Source: Actinomycetospora sp. TBRC 11914 (GTDB lineage: Bacteria; Actinomycetota; Actinomycetes; Mycobacteriales; Pseudonocardiaceae). From it: a DNA stretch of 64,000 nt. This document shows positions 26,101-33,431 of this stretch, piece by piece (within the stretch, counting starts at the first letter, position 1; each line of letters begins with the position of its first letter). The notes beneath the pieces were generated by a model that was not told the origin of the DNA, ran no database searches, and was given only the letters and a program-made list of their open reading frames with translations. The stretch spans positions 124,001 to 188,000 of the forward strand of contig NZ_JABBND010000006.1 of assembly GCF_012933465.1 (NCBI RefSeq), in the 5' to 3' direction. Position numbers and translations under genes: made by a program.

Positions 26101-26965
26101 CACCTTGAATGACCGCAATGGGGTAGAATTCTTGGACAGCCGGATTGAGGAAGAGGATAGCGGCGCCGCAGTAGACATCAGAAAGACCTTGAATGCTGCG
26201 GTCTTCACCTCCTTCTGACGCGTGCTTTAGGGAAAGGACGAGGTTCTGCCCCTGGGAGAACGCTCTCCGGCCCCCTGGTACGCGCGTGAGCTGAGCTGGT
26301 ACATCTACGAATAGGCTGATTAGATCATTTTGCAGTTCTACTTGTTTGAAGCGAACTTCTTCATCCTTTTCTTTCTGGTCGATGAGAAAGGCGCGAATTG
26401 CATCTTGTCTACGCAACTTATCGGAACCAGCGTCGGGTTCGAAGAGAAGTTCGAGTAAGTCGTTCCCTCGGAGAATTTCCGGGTACGACCAGCGCAGCGA
26501 GGCGCTTGCCGTTTCGACTCGACGATCAACATCGCCGCGCCACCAGACCGTCGATGGTATGTCGATCCGATCGTCTAGCACACGCTGCAGTTGATCGATA
26601 GACCCCACGTCCGGGTGGGCGGTACCTCGGACATTGGTGACGAGGATATATTCGACAGCACCCCTTGCTGCGAGCGTATTCGGCTTCGGAAGTTCCTTCT
26701 CTATGGTTTCTACAAGCCAACGGTGCGGGTCCTCGATTGAATCCGGGTTACGAACAAATTTAACTTGGTATGCCAACTTGGGGCGAGAGTCAACGGCTGG
26801 CTTGCCACTAGCCGCGGCAACTAAGTCGACCGTGGTCCACGCGTCCTGTCCCCCGTCCGGCTGGCCGACTGGAAGGCAACGTAGGTGTGGATCTTTTTCG
26901 GCGAGGAGGGCCTGCACGAAGTGTTGAAACCGTTCTGGGTCCAACTGCTCGTAGAAAAAGGTCAC
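23198..26965 (-). CDS. PD-(D/E)XK nuclease-NACHT NTPase fusion, probable antiphage STAND protein
   Basis: A 1255-residue protein. Residues ~1-110 look like an Mrr/PD-(D/E)XK nuclease: Asp37 and Asp41 in QPDGGQDAW, then Gln67-x-Lys69 in AYQVKF. A NACHT-type NTPase follows. Walker A is QGAPGQGKST (Lys294) and Walker B LLMLDGLDEVAD (Asp396, Asp399, Glu400). The ~800 C-terminal residues are helical and not recognised; in STAND proteins this part senses the trigger. Bacterial NACHT proteins with nuclease effectors are known to abort phage infection, so this is a likely defence gene. GTG 26965 has AAGGGGG upstream. GC and codon use differ sharply from the neighbours, indicating transfer. Confidence 0.85.
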   Translation of the reverse strand: MTFFYEQLDPERFQHFVQALLAEKDPHLRCLPVGQPDGGQDAWTTVDLVAAASGKPAVDSRPKLAYQVKFVRNPDSIEDPHRWLVETIEKELPKPNTLAARGAVEYILVTNVRGTAHPDVGSIDQLQRVLDDRIDIPSTVWWRGDVDRRVETASASLRWSYPEILRGNDLLELLFEPDAGSDKLRRQDAIRAFLIDQKEKDEEVRFKQVELQNDLISLFVDVPAQLTRVPGGRRAFSQGQNLVLSLKHASEGGEDRSIQGLSDVYCGAAILFLNPAVQEFYPIAVIQGAPGQGKSTLAQYLCQVYRMQALGNDLSHIPYDRQPKLSRLPFKVDLRDYAVWVRGRNPFDEEERVEAKSRSVEAFCAALVEHHSGGKAFSVDDLHSVLKTSPSLLMLDGLDEVADLDVRERVVKEISAAARRFREIAANVQVVVTTRPSAFSGVSDFPQRTFAYFDLVSLTPKLVLEYADRWTKAKKLDAKNSKDLRFMLRSRLEQAHLRELARNPMQLAILLSVVHSRGPSLPDKRTALYGVYVTLFLSRESEKNDDVREHQELLVDVHCYLAWLLHARAEAENESGRISYDDLMAELRSYLIREGRDSSLAEAIFSGSQRVVFLVARIEGTFEFEVQPLREYFAGRYLYETAAYSPVGSERGGTMPDRFDGIAPNPYWQNVTRFFAGFLDKGELPALVERLTVLITESAYQDVSYPGYLAGLLLRDWVFSRNVRSQQQVISLILRRSSFLALLSRSSGGRRPIALVLPDGAGKSELLTLLFEEIDGEGRFDPEKLRLVGQLLQANATREELVALWKDNYAAREARSLWVHFAYYLGIMASLSIEDLRLNAMPDEEVKDCIQVVGVVTKNAISVQHDLRLTKFYLESVLRFPDHRFGAGRDLAALQVVSTFAGAYFYTFVFIYLADDTPARHAARVTSSIMGPLHANAEGIEGLGLSTLVVELDAQLDYPLSWWRTSLDPWTRITNGLGQYSKNSDAVLRIAILSSQVKAPLSVESSAGLYSSELDMTVRLRLSKLRAGNYRWWTTQFKDASSEWATVTFTSAFFMNAGPTVLRRLLPDVDRLVSGLSDSAFNRIADILEDVQLALDDYSNQRIRARLSELTQLALSPRTKVLAISSMPRFHQPHLADVLLPDYTGTDTVVLERLIDWIARKPNSSARSLMESDWRRLAEYSKVMPEWAWPRSLGDYPSGGTRNAGMPLELAQLIVSSDDYPLSLKAHAEEVCEQAVFEAAVPVMRIAEEEQWFVD

Positions 26966-27185
26966 TTAAGCCCCCTTGGTATCAACGCGAAGATCTCAGT
27001 AGACCTTACGTGGTAGCAATCGTCCACTTACCATGCCGAGCCGCGAGGTCTTTCGACCGTTCGGCCTAGCAGCTACCCCCGCGCTGTCGACTCAGTGAAC
27101 TCCCCGGTCCCCTTCGCGCTCTGGGCAGGGCTGTCGCCCACGGGCAGACCGGTGCGCCGGCCTCCCCATCGGGGTCCTAGGTAGG

Positions 27186-27488
27186 TCAGGGGCGCGCAAC
27201 ACCGCCTCCGACGTTGGGCGGCTTGAGGTCGGGGAGCCGGCCGCGGTGCGGCTCCCGCACCCAGAGCGCGAGGCGTGCAACTCGATCCCACACCGTAGTA
27301 GGTACGACCTCGCCCGCGCCGGCTGCCAAGTGCTCGAGGAGGTCGACGAGTGCCTCGCGCGCCTTGGGAGTTAAGGGTTCACCGGCGCGGAGCAGCTCTG
27401 CGGCGGCGCGGACGTTCTCGGAGGACGCCCGATGCGCTGCAGCGGCCCGGGGCGGCATGCGTCTGACCATGCGACTATCATCGAACAT
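27186..27488 (-). CDS. Small hypothetical protein
   Basis: About 100 residues, starting MFDDSRMVRRMPPRAAAAHR. A helical middle (SENVRAAAELLRAGEPLTPKAREALVDLL, given in part) resembles small AICE proteins of unknown function. ATG 27488 is chosen, with no strong ribosome site; an in-frame ATG lies at 27470. GC is back to element level, so it belongs to the AICE backbone rather than the cargo. Confidence 0.5.
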   Translation of the reverse strand: MFDDSRMVRRMPPRAAAAHRASSENVRAAAELLRAGEPLTPKAREALVDLLEHLAAGAGEVVPTTVWDRVARLALWVREPHRGRLPDLKPPNVGGGVARP

Positions 27489-27607
27489 GTGTTCGATGGA
27501 CGCATTTCTCCGGTCGGGGCATTGTGCTCGACCATGAAGACACTCCGCACCTGGCGCATCGTCCGTGCCCGCGGGTTCAGTCTCATCGACGTCTGGCGCG
27601 GCTGGTC

Positions 27608-27793
27608 GTGACGTCTCCCGAGCCGGAGCTGGTCGCCGCGATCGACGAGGCGATGTGGGACGCGCTCGCCGACTTCGGCCCAATCCTGCGCGCCGCAGCG
27701 GCGGACTCGCCGTTACTCAAGGGCGGCCCGACACCCGACGAGATCATCGAGCGGCTGCGGCGCAACGGCCTCGACGACCCTGAGCGCCACTAG
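27608..27793 (+). CDS. Small hypothetical protein
   Basis: A 61-residue acidic protein from GTG 27608 (VTSPEPELVAAIDEAMWDAL, ending IIERLRRNGLDDPERH). No ribosome site is obvious and no family is recognised. Codon positions show the expected high-GC bias, which is the main support. It converges with the doubtful gene at 27790-28068. Confidence 0.4.
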   Translation: MTSPEPELVAAIDEAMWDALADFGPILRAAAADSPLLKGGPTPDEIIERLRRNGLDDPERH

Positions 27794-28068
27794 CTGCAAA
27801 GTACAACCCGAGCTGGCGGGTCGGCCGGATGCGTCGGGTCGGTCACGGGTTCGCCGTCGACCCGGACGGCACCCGCCTCTTGTGCGAACCACCACGCGAT
27901 GCGCTCAGACGACAGCCCTGCGCGGGCGAGCCGGTCGCCCACAGTCGACGGTTCCGAGGCTGCTTCGTGTCGTTCGCGTCCACGGGCTGAAAGCACGTCG
28001 GAGGTCCGACCCCGAGTCCTGTAGCAGCGAACGCGTCCCGGTGATGTCGACGACCCGTCGGGCGCCAC
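27790..28068 (-). CDS. Small hypothetical protein, start uncertain
   Basis: Up to 92 residues. The last ~50 (VGDRLARAGLSSERIAWWFA, then GAVRVDGEPVTDPTHPADPP) look like a real folded tail seen in small actinobacterial proteins. The first ~40 residues do not look coding. Alternative starts are GTG 27999 and GTG 27942. It shares four bases with the end of the convergent small gene. Confidence 0.4.
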   Translation of the reverse strand: MAPDGSSTSPGRVRCYRTRGRTSDVLSARGRERHEAASEPSTVGDRLARAGLSSERIAWWFAQEAGAVRVDGEPVTDPTHPADPPARVVLCS

Positions 28069-28283
28069 CGGTGGTCTTGGCCCGGAGGACCGTGGTGCCC
28101 TCCTGAGTGGCCTCGGAGGTACGGAGTTCGGACTAGCTCATGCCAGCGTGTGCCGCACTAGTTGCAGCCGAGCGGTGCAACTTCTTCATAGCCTACTCAC
28201 CTACGTAACGACCTATCACTAGTCGGAGATAGGTTGATAACACTCGAGGTCCACCTCCTCGGTGCGACTCAAAAGGGGCGTCG

Positions 28284-28811
28284 ATGGAGAAGACTCGCAG
28301 AGGCCATGGAGCACATCGCTCGAGGATCAGGTCGAGGTCGACGATCGTCAGCGCGATCTGCGCTCTTGCGCTGACCGTTGGAGGGCTCTTCCTGTCTGTC
28401 GGCTCTGCCTCGGCCACAGCTACGGGGGGTGTTTGGATCGCCCCCTGGAATCTCAGCTCCGTGGTGAAGGGCGTTAGCGTCTCGATCCCGATCCAATCGG
28501 GGTACTTCGGCCATGTGATTAGAGGAAATCACCGCAAGGTCGACTGGGATAAGGCCGACTATACCCTAGACCCAACTTCGCTCGTCGGCTGGATGAGGGG
28601 TCCGGCGTGTAATTGGAGAATCGACTTTGAATACTATAACGACGAGAACAACCAGCGCTACAAGTACGACCGAGGTCCCACGAACGGTGGCTGTCAGCGA
28701 GCGGCCGGACGGACCGTATATCCGGGCACGTTGGCTCATGATGGCAGCGCCTGCGCGGTCTTCTATGTGAACGGCCAACGCCGAGCAACACAGTGCCACA
28801 TGATCAAATAA
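28284..28811 (+). CDS. Secreted protein of unknown function
   Basis: 175 residues with a long signal peptide: a basic n-region, hydrophobic ALALTVGGLFLSVGSASA, and likely cleavage after ASATA near residue 46. The mature ~129-residue domain has four Cys, so possibly two disulfides (PACNWR, GGCQRA, SACAVF, TQCHMI), and many aromatic/Gly residues (SIPIQSGYFGHVIRGNHR). ATG 28284 has AAGGGG upstream. GC is lower than the backbone. On an AICE it could be a secreted exclusion factor, inhibitor or bacteriocin-like protein; no homologous family is recognised. Confidence 0.7.
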   Translation: MEKTRRGHGAHRSRIRSRSTIVSAICALALTVGGLFLSVGSASATATGGVWIAPWNLSSVVKGVSVSIPIQSGYFGHVIRGNHRKVDWDKADYTLDPTSLVGWMRGPACNWRIDFEYYNDENNQRYKYDRGPTNGGCQRAAGRTVYPGTLAHDGSACAVFYVNGQRRATQCHMIK

Positions 28812-29094
28812 CAGGTGAGCTTCAAGGTTGCTCAATAGCCAGACGTATGGGGTGGATTCTCCACCCGAGTGCTGCGTCGCCAAACTTCTTGGGAGGATAG
28901 CGTAGCGGTTCGCTGATTAGGTTTCTTCGCCGACCTCCGAGGAGGAGGCCTGGGCGTTCCGCGCCATCTGCTCCGAAGCAGGACAACGCCCGAAGCGATG
29001 ACGACTGAGAGACGTGACCCCGTCTGCGTCGTCAGAGCGTGCGCAGAGCCCCCGACTGCGCCTGGAGCAACGAACGACTCGTTAGGCTCTCAGA

Positions 29095-29661
29095 GTGTCA
29101 AATGGGTCTGTACAAGCAGCGCGCGCGCTCGCTGAGTCGCTCCTTGCCCGTAGCGCGCCACGTCGATGGGCGCACGTCTGCGGGGTCGCGAAGCGCGCTG
29201 GCGAGCTAGGCGGCGGGGGCGAGGAAGAGACAGACGTGCTGGTTTGCGCCGCTTGGCTACACGACGTCGGGTACAGCGACAAGGTCCGCTTGACAGGATT
29301 CCACCCACTTGACGGCGCTCTCCTTCTCCGGTCCCTAGGCTGGTCTATGCGCCTCTGTGCTCTTGTCGCTAACCACTCAGCGGCCGCCGTTGAGGCACGC
29401 TTCTTCGGCTGCTCCGAGCAACTCGCCCTATTCCCGGACGAGCGGACGCTGACGCGTGACTTGCTCTGGTACTGCGACATGACGGTTGGTCCCGACGGTT
29501 CGCCGTTGACGTTCGGGGAGCGGATGGCCGACGTGCGATCTCGCTACTCCAATGACGACTACGTCTCGCAGGCGTTGGACGCAACGATGGACGAGCGAAG
29601 CGGGGCCGTCGCGCGAGCCTGTGCATGGGTACGTCTGGTCGAAGAAGAGAATCAAGTGTAA
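29095..29661 (+). CDS. HD-domain metal-dependent phosphohydrolase (AICE Mdp-like)
   Basis: A 188-residue HD-fold protein. The metal-binding residues are seen in RRWAHVCGVAKRA (His), AAWLHDVGYS (His-Asp), TGFHPLDGALLLRS (His) and LVANHSAAA (His). HD proteins hydrolyse phosphate esters of nucleotides. pMEA-like AICEs carry a metal-dependent phosphohydrolase gene (mdp) close to a Nudix gene, as here, so this fits the backbone. GTG 29095 is the start, with a weak ribosome site. It is convergent with the Nudix gene (ends 9 bases inside each other). Confidence 0.85.
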   Translation: MSNGSVQAARALAESLLARSAPRRWAHVCGVAKRAGELGGGGEEETDVLVCAAWLHDVGYSDKVRLTGFHPLDGALLLRSLGWSMRLCALVANHSAAAVEARFFGCSEQLALFPDERTLTRDLLWYCDMTVGPDGSPLTFGERMADVRSRYSNDDYVSQALDATMDERSGAVARACAWVRLVEEENQV

Positions 29662-30119
29662 TACGGCTGCTCACGAGTTAACGCGTGATCGATCCGTAGG
29701 CGGATCGACGGGTGGACCTGCACCGAGTCGAGTTCAGAAGGTTCAACCCAGACCACCTCGCTCGACTCATTGCTTGTCCGCGCTTCACCACTGACGACGT
29801 GCGCACGAAAGCAGATCGAGAACTCCTGCCGGACCTCACCGTCATCGTAAGCCATGACGTGACCTGGATTCGAGTAAATGCCGACGAGGTCGTCGACCTC
29901 GACAACATAGCCGGTTTCTTCCCACGTCTCCCGCAGCGCAGTCGCCGTCATGGTCTCCCCAAGCTCATGACGACCTCCCGGCAGCGCGTAGAGATCGTTG
30001 TCCGTGCGCTTGATCATGAGGATGCGGCCACCCGCGTCCTGGACGAACGCGCTCACCGCGATGACGATGCTATTGGCCTTGGGAGCGTCAGGCTCATTGT
30101 AATGATCGACGCGAGTCAA
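29652..30119 (-). CDS. Nudix hydrolase (AICE Nud-like)
   Basis: A 155-residue Nudix protein with a complete Nudix box at residues ~49-71 (GRHELGETMTATALRETWEE, then TGY), matching G-x5-E-x7-REUxEExGU. It hydrolyses a nucleoside diphosphate linked to another group; the natural substrate in AICEs is unproven. TTG 30119 is preferred because the stop of the XRE gene lies 5 bases upstream, implying coupling. The frame continues upstream but overlaps the regulator. Confidence 0.88.
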   Translation of the reverse strand: MTRVDHYNEPDAPKANSIVIAVSAFVQDAGGRILMIKRTDNDLYALPGGRHELGETMTATALRETWEETGYVVEVDDLVGIYSNPGHVMAYDDGEVRQEFSICFRAHVVSGEARTSNESSEVVWVEPSELDSVQVHPSIRLRIDHALTREQPYYT

Positions 30120-30123
30120 CGAA

Positions 30124-30867
30124 TCACCATTCCGCTGGTTGCGACTTATTCCAGACGTCGACGAAGCTACGTGCGTAGGTCTCGAAGAGGTCTCCGGGTC
30201 CCAACTTCCGTAAGTGGAGCGCAGGTGCGTGAGCTCCAGCCACTCCATAGACGTGCATGTTGACGATCATCTGCTCGTCGAATCGAAAGATCGAGTTGTA
30301 GAGGGTCGTCTCGTGAAAGCGAAACTCGATGCCCGGGATTTTGCGTAGCGGGCGATAGGCAGTGAGCCCGTAACGGATGCGGGCGGCGAGGACGTCAGGC
30401 CCCAATCCCTCCTCTTCGCTGCGCAGCTCGACCGAGTCGCTCCCCGGGCGCCCGAAGTTGATCCGCACGGTCACACCCGCCCGCGCCTTCTCACCCAGCA
30501 ACGTCACGACGTCGTGCTGCTCGGCGAGGAACTGGCCGGCGTGCACGAGGACGTCGATACGGTCAGTGGTGCGATCGAGCAGCTCGTCCCACAGGTCCCC
30601 CGGGATCGTCCGGCGGTGCGGGTAAGCGGCAACGATCTCGGACTCGGCGATCTTGGCCTGCCGTGCGGGTGGGACTGCCGCTGGCCACAGGTAGGACTCG
30701 CTCAGCTCGACCAGCGCCGCGAGCTTGCCGCGATGACGGGCGTACGGGGTGCGGTCCTGCGTCATCCACCGCTCGACGGTCTTGGCGTCAACCCCGACCA
30801 CCTCAGCCGCGTCCGTGGTCGTGAGGCCGGCGGTCGCGAGCGCGTCGCGCAGACGTTCGTTCGCCAT
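30124..30867 (-). CDS. XRE-type regulator of the AICE (Reg-like)
   Basis: A 247-residue protein. An N-terminal helix-turn-helix (LTTTDAAEVVGVDAKTVERW, residues ~15-34) binds DNA. The C-terminal ~150 residues (IDVLVHAGQFLAEQHDVVTL, VRINFGRPGSDSVELRSEEE, PALHLRKLGPGDLFETYARS) form a domain widespread in AICE regulators paired with Nudix genes. It probably represses transfer or excision genes that start divergently at 31007. The start ATG is at 30867. Role by analogy; the domain boundary is estimated. Confidence 0.85.
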   Translation of the reverse strand: MANERLRDALATAGLTTTDAAEVVGVDAKTVERWMTQDRTPYARHRGKLAALVELSESYLWPAAVPPARQAKIAESEIVAAYPHRRTIPGDLWDELLDRTTDRIDVLVHAGQFLAEQHDVVTLLGEKARAGVTVRINFGRPGSDSVELRSEEEGLGPDVLAARIRYGLTAYRPLRKIPGIEFRFHETTLYNSIFRFDEQMIVNMHVYGVAGAHAPALHLRKLGPGDLFETYARSFVDVWNKSQPAEW

Positions 30868-30889
30868 GTGTCCGCCTCCCCCACGATTA

Positions 30890-30952
30890 GGGACGACTTC
30901 ATTCTATCGAAGACGTCCTGAGATGTCCCTCCGTGCGGTAGGGCCGTCCCTC
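30890..30952. promoter_or_regulatory. Candidate operator region between reg and the transfer operon
   Basis: GGGACGAC, then GACGTCC, ATGTCCC and GCCGTCCC lie within 60 bp: three same-direction GTCC sites and one inverted. A TAGAAT -10-like box for the regulator lies on the minus strand (30900-30906 area). This fits binding by the divergently encoded XRE regulator. Confidence 0.4.
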
Positions 30953-31006
30953 GGATTTGCGGAGCCTTCGAGGTGTTCCACAGCACCACCAACCACGAGG
31001 TGACTC

Positions 31007-31414
31007 ATGATGTTCGAGTTCAACGCCCCCATCGACACAAACCAGATGCAAGCCGTCGCTACTGGCCACGCGCAGACCATGGAGCGCTGGGAGGACGGGC
31101 CCAACGGCCGTCGCTCCTCCGGCGAGCCCCTGCTCGACGAGGCCACCGGGGCGCCCGTACGCGTCTACGACGTCATGCTCCCCACCGGCCGCGATGGCCG
31201 CCACGAACTGCACGGCGTCCGCATCATCAGCCACGAGGCGCCCGAGCTCGCGCCCTACTCGCAGGTCGAGCTCGTCGGCCTGGTCGCCAAGGTCCGACAG
31301 GCCCGCAACGGCGGCAAGGGCGTCGACGTGCAGTTCAACGCCGAGGCCATCCGCCCATCCGGGCATCAGCGCTCGGGCGGGCGCCGGTCGGCCGAGACCG
31401 CCGAGGCAGCCTGA
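31007..31414 (+). CDS. Hypothetical AICE backbone protein
   Basis: A 135-residue protein. Two beta-rich segments (PVRVYDVMLPTGRDGRHELH and QVELVGLVAKVRQARNGGKG) give an OB-fold-like impression, so a single-strand DNA-binding or plasmid accessory role is possible but unproven. The C-terminus is basic (GGRRSAETAEAA). The start is ATG 31007 (or 31010) after GAGGTGACTC. It is the first gene of a tight run that continues through int. Confidence 0.7.
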   Translation: MMFEFNAPIDTNQMQAVATGHAQTMERWEDGPNGRRSSGEPLLDEATGAPVRVYDVMLPTGRDGRHELHGVRIISHEAPELAPYSQVELVGLVAKVRQARNGGKGVDVQFNAEAIRPSGHQRSGGRRSAETAEAA

Positions 31415-31416
31415 CG

Positions 31417-31776
31417 ATGAGCCGGCAGAAGCACGCGGCCTGCCGCGATGTCGACCCCGAACTGTTCTTCCCACCGAGTGACGACGACACGAGCGTGATC
31501 GTCGCCCGCCACCGCATGGCCATCGCCCCGATCTGCGGCGCCTGCCCTGTCTCGACAGCGTGCTTACGCTGGGCACTAGACACCGGCCAGGAGCACGGCC
31601 TGTGGGCGGTCACCACCCCCACCGACCGCCGGGCGATCCGCCGCGCTCGCGCCGCTGGCGTGCCGGACCCGGTCGCCGACGTCGAGCCGATGTGCCCGGC
31701 CTGCGCGCTGTTATTCCCGATGCCCGCCGTCGACGGCGAACTGTGCGCCCGCTGCCAAGAGCGGAGGGCCGCCTGA
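31417..31776 (+). CDS. WhiB-like iron-sulfur protein with extra C-terminal zinc ribbon
   Basis: A 119-residue protein. The four WhiB cysteines are Cys9, Cys40, Cys43 and Cys49 (ICGACPVSTACLRWAL), followed by HGLWAVTTPTDRR in place of the usual GVWGG turn. WhiB proteins bind a 4Fe-4S cluster and act with sigma factors. Unusually, a second Cys set follows (Cys93-x2-Cys96 and Cys110-x2-Cys113), looking like a zinc ribbon. It starts 2 bp after the previous stop and overlaps the translocase start by one base. It probably controls the transfer genes. Confidence 0.82.
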   Translation: MSRQKHAACRDVDPELFFPPSDDDTSVIVARHRMAIAPICGACPVSTACLRWALDTGQEHGLWAVTTPTDRRAIRRARAAGVPDPVADVEPMCPACALLFPMPAVDGELCARCQERRAA

Positions 31777-33020
31777 TGACCGCCGACCACTCCCCCGCCA
31801 CCCGCACCATCCGACACGACCAGCGCCGCTCACGTGGATTGCTGGGCCGACTGCGGGACCGGTGGTCCGAGCACCGCCGCCTCGAGGACCACCGCCGCCT
31901 CGAGGAGGACCTCCGCGGGCTGTGGCGCGAGGCCTGCACCGGCGTCGGGCTCTGCCAGTACATCCCCATGCCGACCGGGGTCACCATCCGCACCCCCCGC
32001 TTCGGCGCCCTGCGCAGCCGGCCCGGGGTGGCGTTCTCGGTCGAGCTGCTGCCCGGCGGCGAACCCGACGACATCACCGCCCACGCCGACCGCCTCGCGC
32101 ACACCCTCGGGGGCCACGGTCTGCGGATCGAGCCCCTGGCCGGGCGCTGGGTTCGGGTCATGCTGCTGCGTCACGACCCACTGCGCGAGTCCTTCCCACT
32201 CGCGGCCATGACGACCTCGCGAGCCGACGAGCCGGTCCTGCTCGGCCGCACCGAGGACGGCACAAGCCTCGCTCACGCCCTCGCCGACGCCGCCCACCTC
32301 GCCGTGCAAGGCCAGAACGGCGCCGGCAAGTCCGCCTTCACCTACGGACTGCTCACCCAGGTCTGCGCCGCCCCCGACGTACTCATCGGAGGCTCCGACA
32401 TCACCGGCCTCGTCCTCGGCCGAGCCTGGGACGACACCACCCACCGCAAGTGGCAGGTCACCGGTACGAAGGACCTGGCCGCGCACGCCGCGCTGCTCGA
32501 CACCCTCGCTGCGGAGATGGACCGCCGCCTCGACGCCATGCCACCGCGGCAGGACAAGGTCCGACCCACCGTGCAGAACCCGCTGGTCCTGGTCGTGCTC
32601 GAGGAGTTCCCCGGTCTACTACGCGCGGCCCAGGCCAAGGACAAGAAGCTCGCCGAGCGGATCACCTCGACCGTGCTGCGACTGGTCTCCGAGGGCCGCA
32701 AGGCCGCGTTCCGGGTCCTGATGTTGGCCCAGCGGTTCGAGGCCAACGCCGTGGGCGGCGGCTACGCCAGGGACCAGTTCGCGCTGCGGCTCTCGTTCCG
32801 GGTGCCGGGCGAGTCGTTGGTGATGCTGCACGGCGAGGACGCCCGCAAGCTCGGGCCGACCCACGCCAACGCCGACCCCGGCATCGCCTACCTCTCCGCG
32901 CCCGGCCACGAGCTCGTCCGCCTCCGCGCGCCCTACCTCGGGTCCTACGGCGAGTATTGCGACCGCATCACCCGCCACGGCCGACGCCCGGACCAGACGG
33001 CCGAGGGGTGGGCGGCATGA
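31776..33020 (+). CDS. FtsK/SpoIIIE-type DNA translocase (AICE conjugation protein)
   Basis: A 414-residue ATPase. Walker A is QGQNGAGKSAF (Lys185) and Walker B LVLVVLEEFPG (~270-280). A basic N-terminus (RRSRGLLGRLRDRWSEHRR) precedes the motor domain, but no clear membrane helix is present. AICEs move double-stranded DNA between mycelia with a single FtsK-like Tra protein, and this fills that role (compare TraSA of pSAM2). It overlaps the WhiB stop by one base (TGATG) and the next gene by four. High-confidence family; transfer activity inferred. Confidence 0.88.
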   Translation: MTADHSPATRTIRHDQRRSRGLLGRLRDRWSEHRRLEDHRRLEEDLRGLWREACTGVGLCQYIPMPTGVTIRTPRFGALRSRPGVAFSVELLPGGEPDDITAHADRLAHTLGGHGLRIEPLAGRWVRVMLLRHDPLRESFPLAAMTTSRADEPVLLGRTEDGTSLAHALADAAHLAVQGQNGAGKSAFTYGLLTQVCAAPDVLIGGSDITGLVLGRAWDDTTHRKWQVTGTKDLAAHAALLDTLAAEMDRRLDAMPPRQDKVRPTVQNPLVLVVLEEFPGLLRAAQAKDKKLAERITSTVLRLVSEGRKAAFRVLMLAQRFEANAVGGGYARDQFALRLSFRVPGESLVMLHGEDARKLGPTHANADPGIAYLSAPGHELVRLRAPYLGSYGEYCDRITRHGRRPDQTAEGWAA

Positions 33021-33232
33021 GCCTCGCCGCGATCGTCGTCATCGCCTTCCTCTTGACACTGCTGCTCGCCAAGAGCCGCCGCGCCGGGGCCGCCGTCCTA
33101 TTCGGGGTCGTGACGCTCTGTCTGCTCTTCGCTGCCTTCCCCGCCCTCGGACCCGCCGTCTCCTCCGGGGCCGGCGCGTTCGCCCACCAACTCGGCGCCG
33201 CCACCGACCGCGCCGCTGACACCAGCCGTTGA
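33017..33232 (+). CDS. Small two-helix membrane protein (Spd-like)
   Basis: 71 residues with two hydrophobic helices (LAAIVVIAFLLTLLLA and GAAVLFGVVTLCLLFAAFPA). It starts inside the translocase stop (ATGA). Small membrane proteins placed after tra in actinomycete plasmids and AICEs often aid spread between hyphal compartments (Spd proteins). The assignment rests on position and topology. Confidence 0.75.
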   Translation: MSLAAIVVIAFLLTLLLAKSRRAGAAVLFGVVTLCLLFAAFPALGPAVSSGAGAFAHQLGAATDRAADTSR

Positions 33233-33248
33233 TCCGCAGGAGGAAGTC

Positions 33249-33431
33249 ATGGAGCTGCTGACCTACACCGTGGAAGAGGTCGCCGCGATGCTCGGCACCG
33301 CCCGCAGCGCGACCTACGAGGCCGTGCGCGAGGGCCGTATCCCCGCCGTGCGGATGGGCCGGCGCTGGCTCATCCCACGCGAGCGCTTCCACGCTTGGCT
33401 CAACGGCGCAGCGGTCGACAAGGCCGCTTGA
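33249..33431 (+). CDS. xis: Excisionase (Xis)
   Basis: 60 residues forming a winged helix-turn-helix of the excisionase/HTH_17 type: TVEEVAAMLGTARSATYEAV, then REGRIPAVRMGRRWLIPRER. It should bend attR/attL DNA and steer the integrase toward excision. AGGAGGAAGTC precedes the ATG. Its stop overlaps the int start by one base (TGATG), a usual arrangement in AICEs. Confidence 0.9.
   Translation: MELLTYTVEEVAAMLGTARSATYEAVREGRIPAVRMGRRWLIPRERFHAWLNGAAVDKAA

Noticed and set aside
27371-27586. Additional small minus-strand gene
   Set aside because: Overlaps the better candidate at 27186-27488 in another frame, with no ribosome site or motif.
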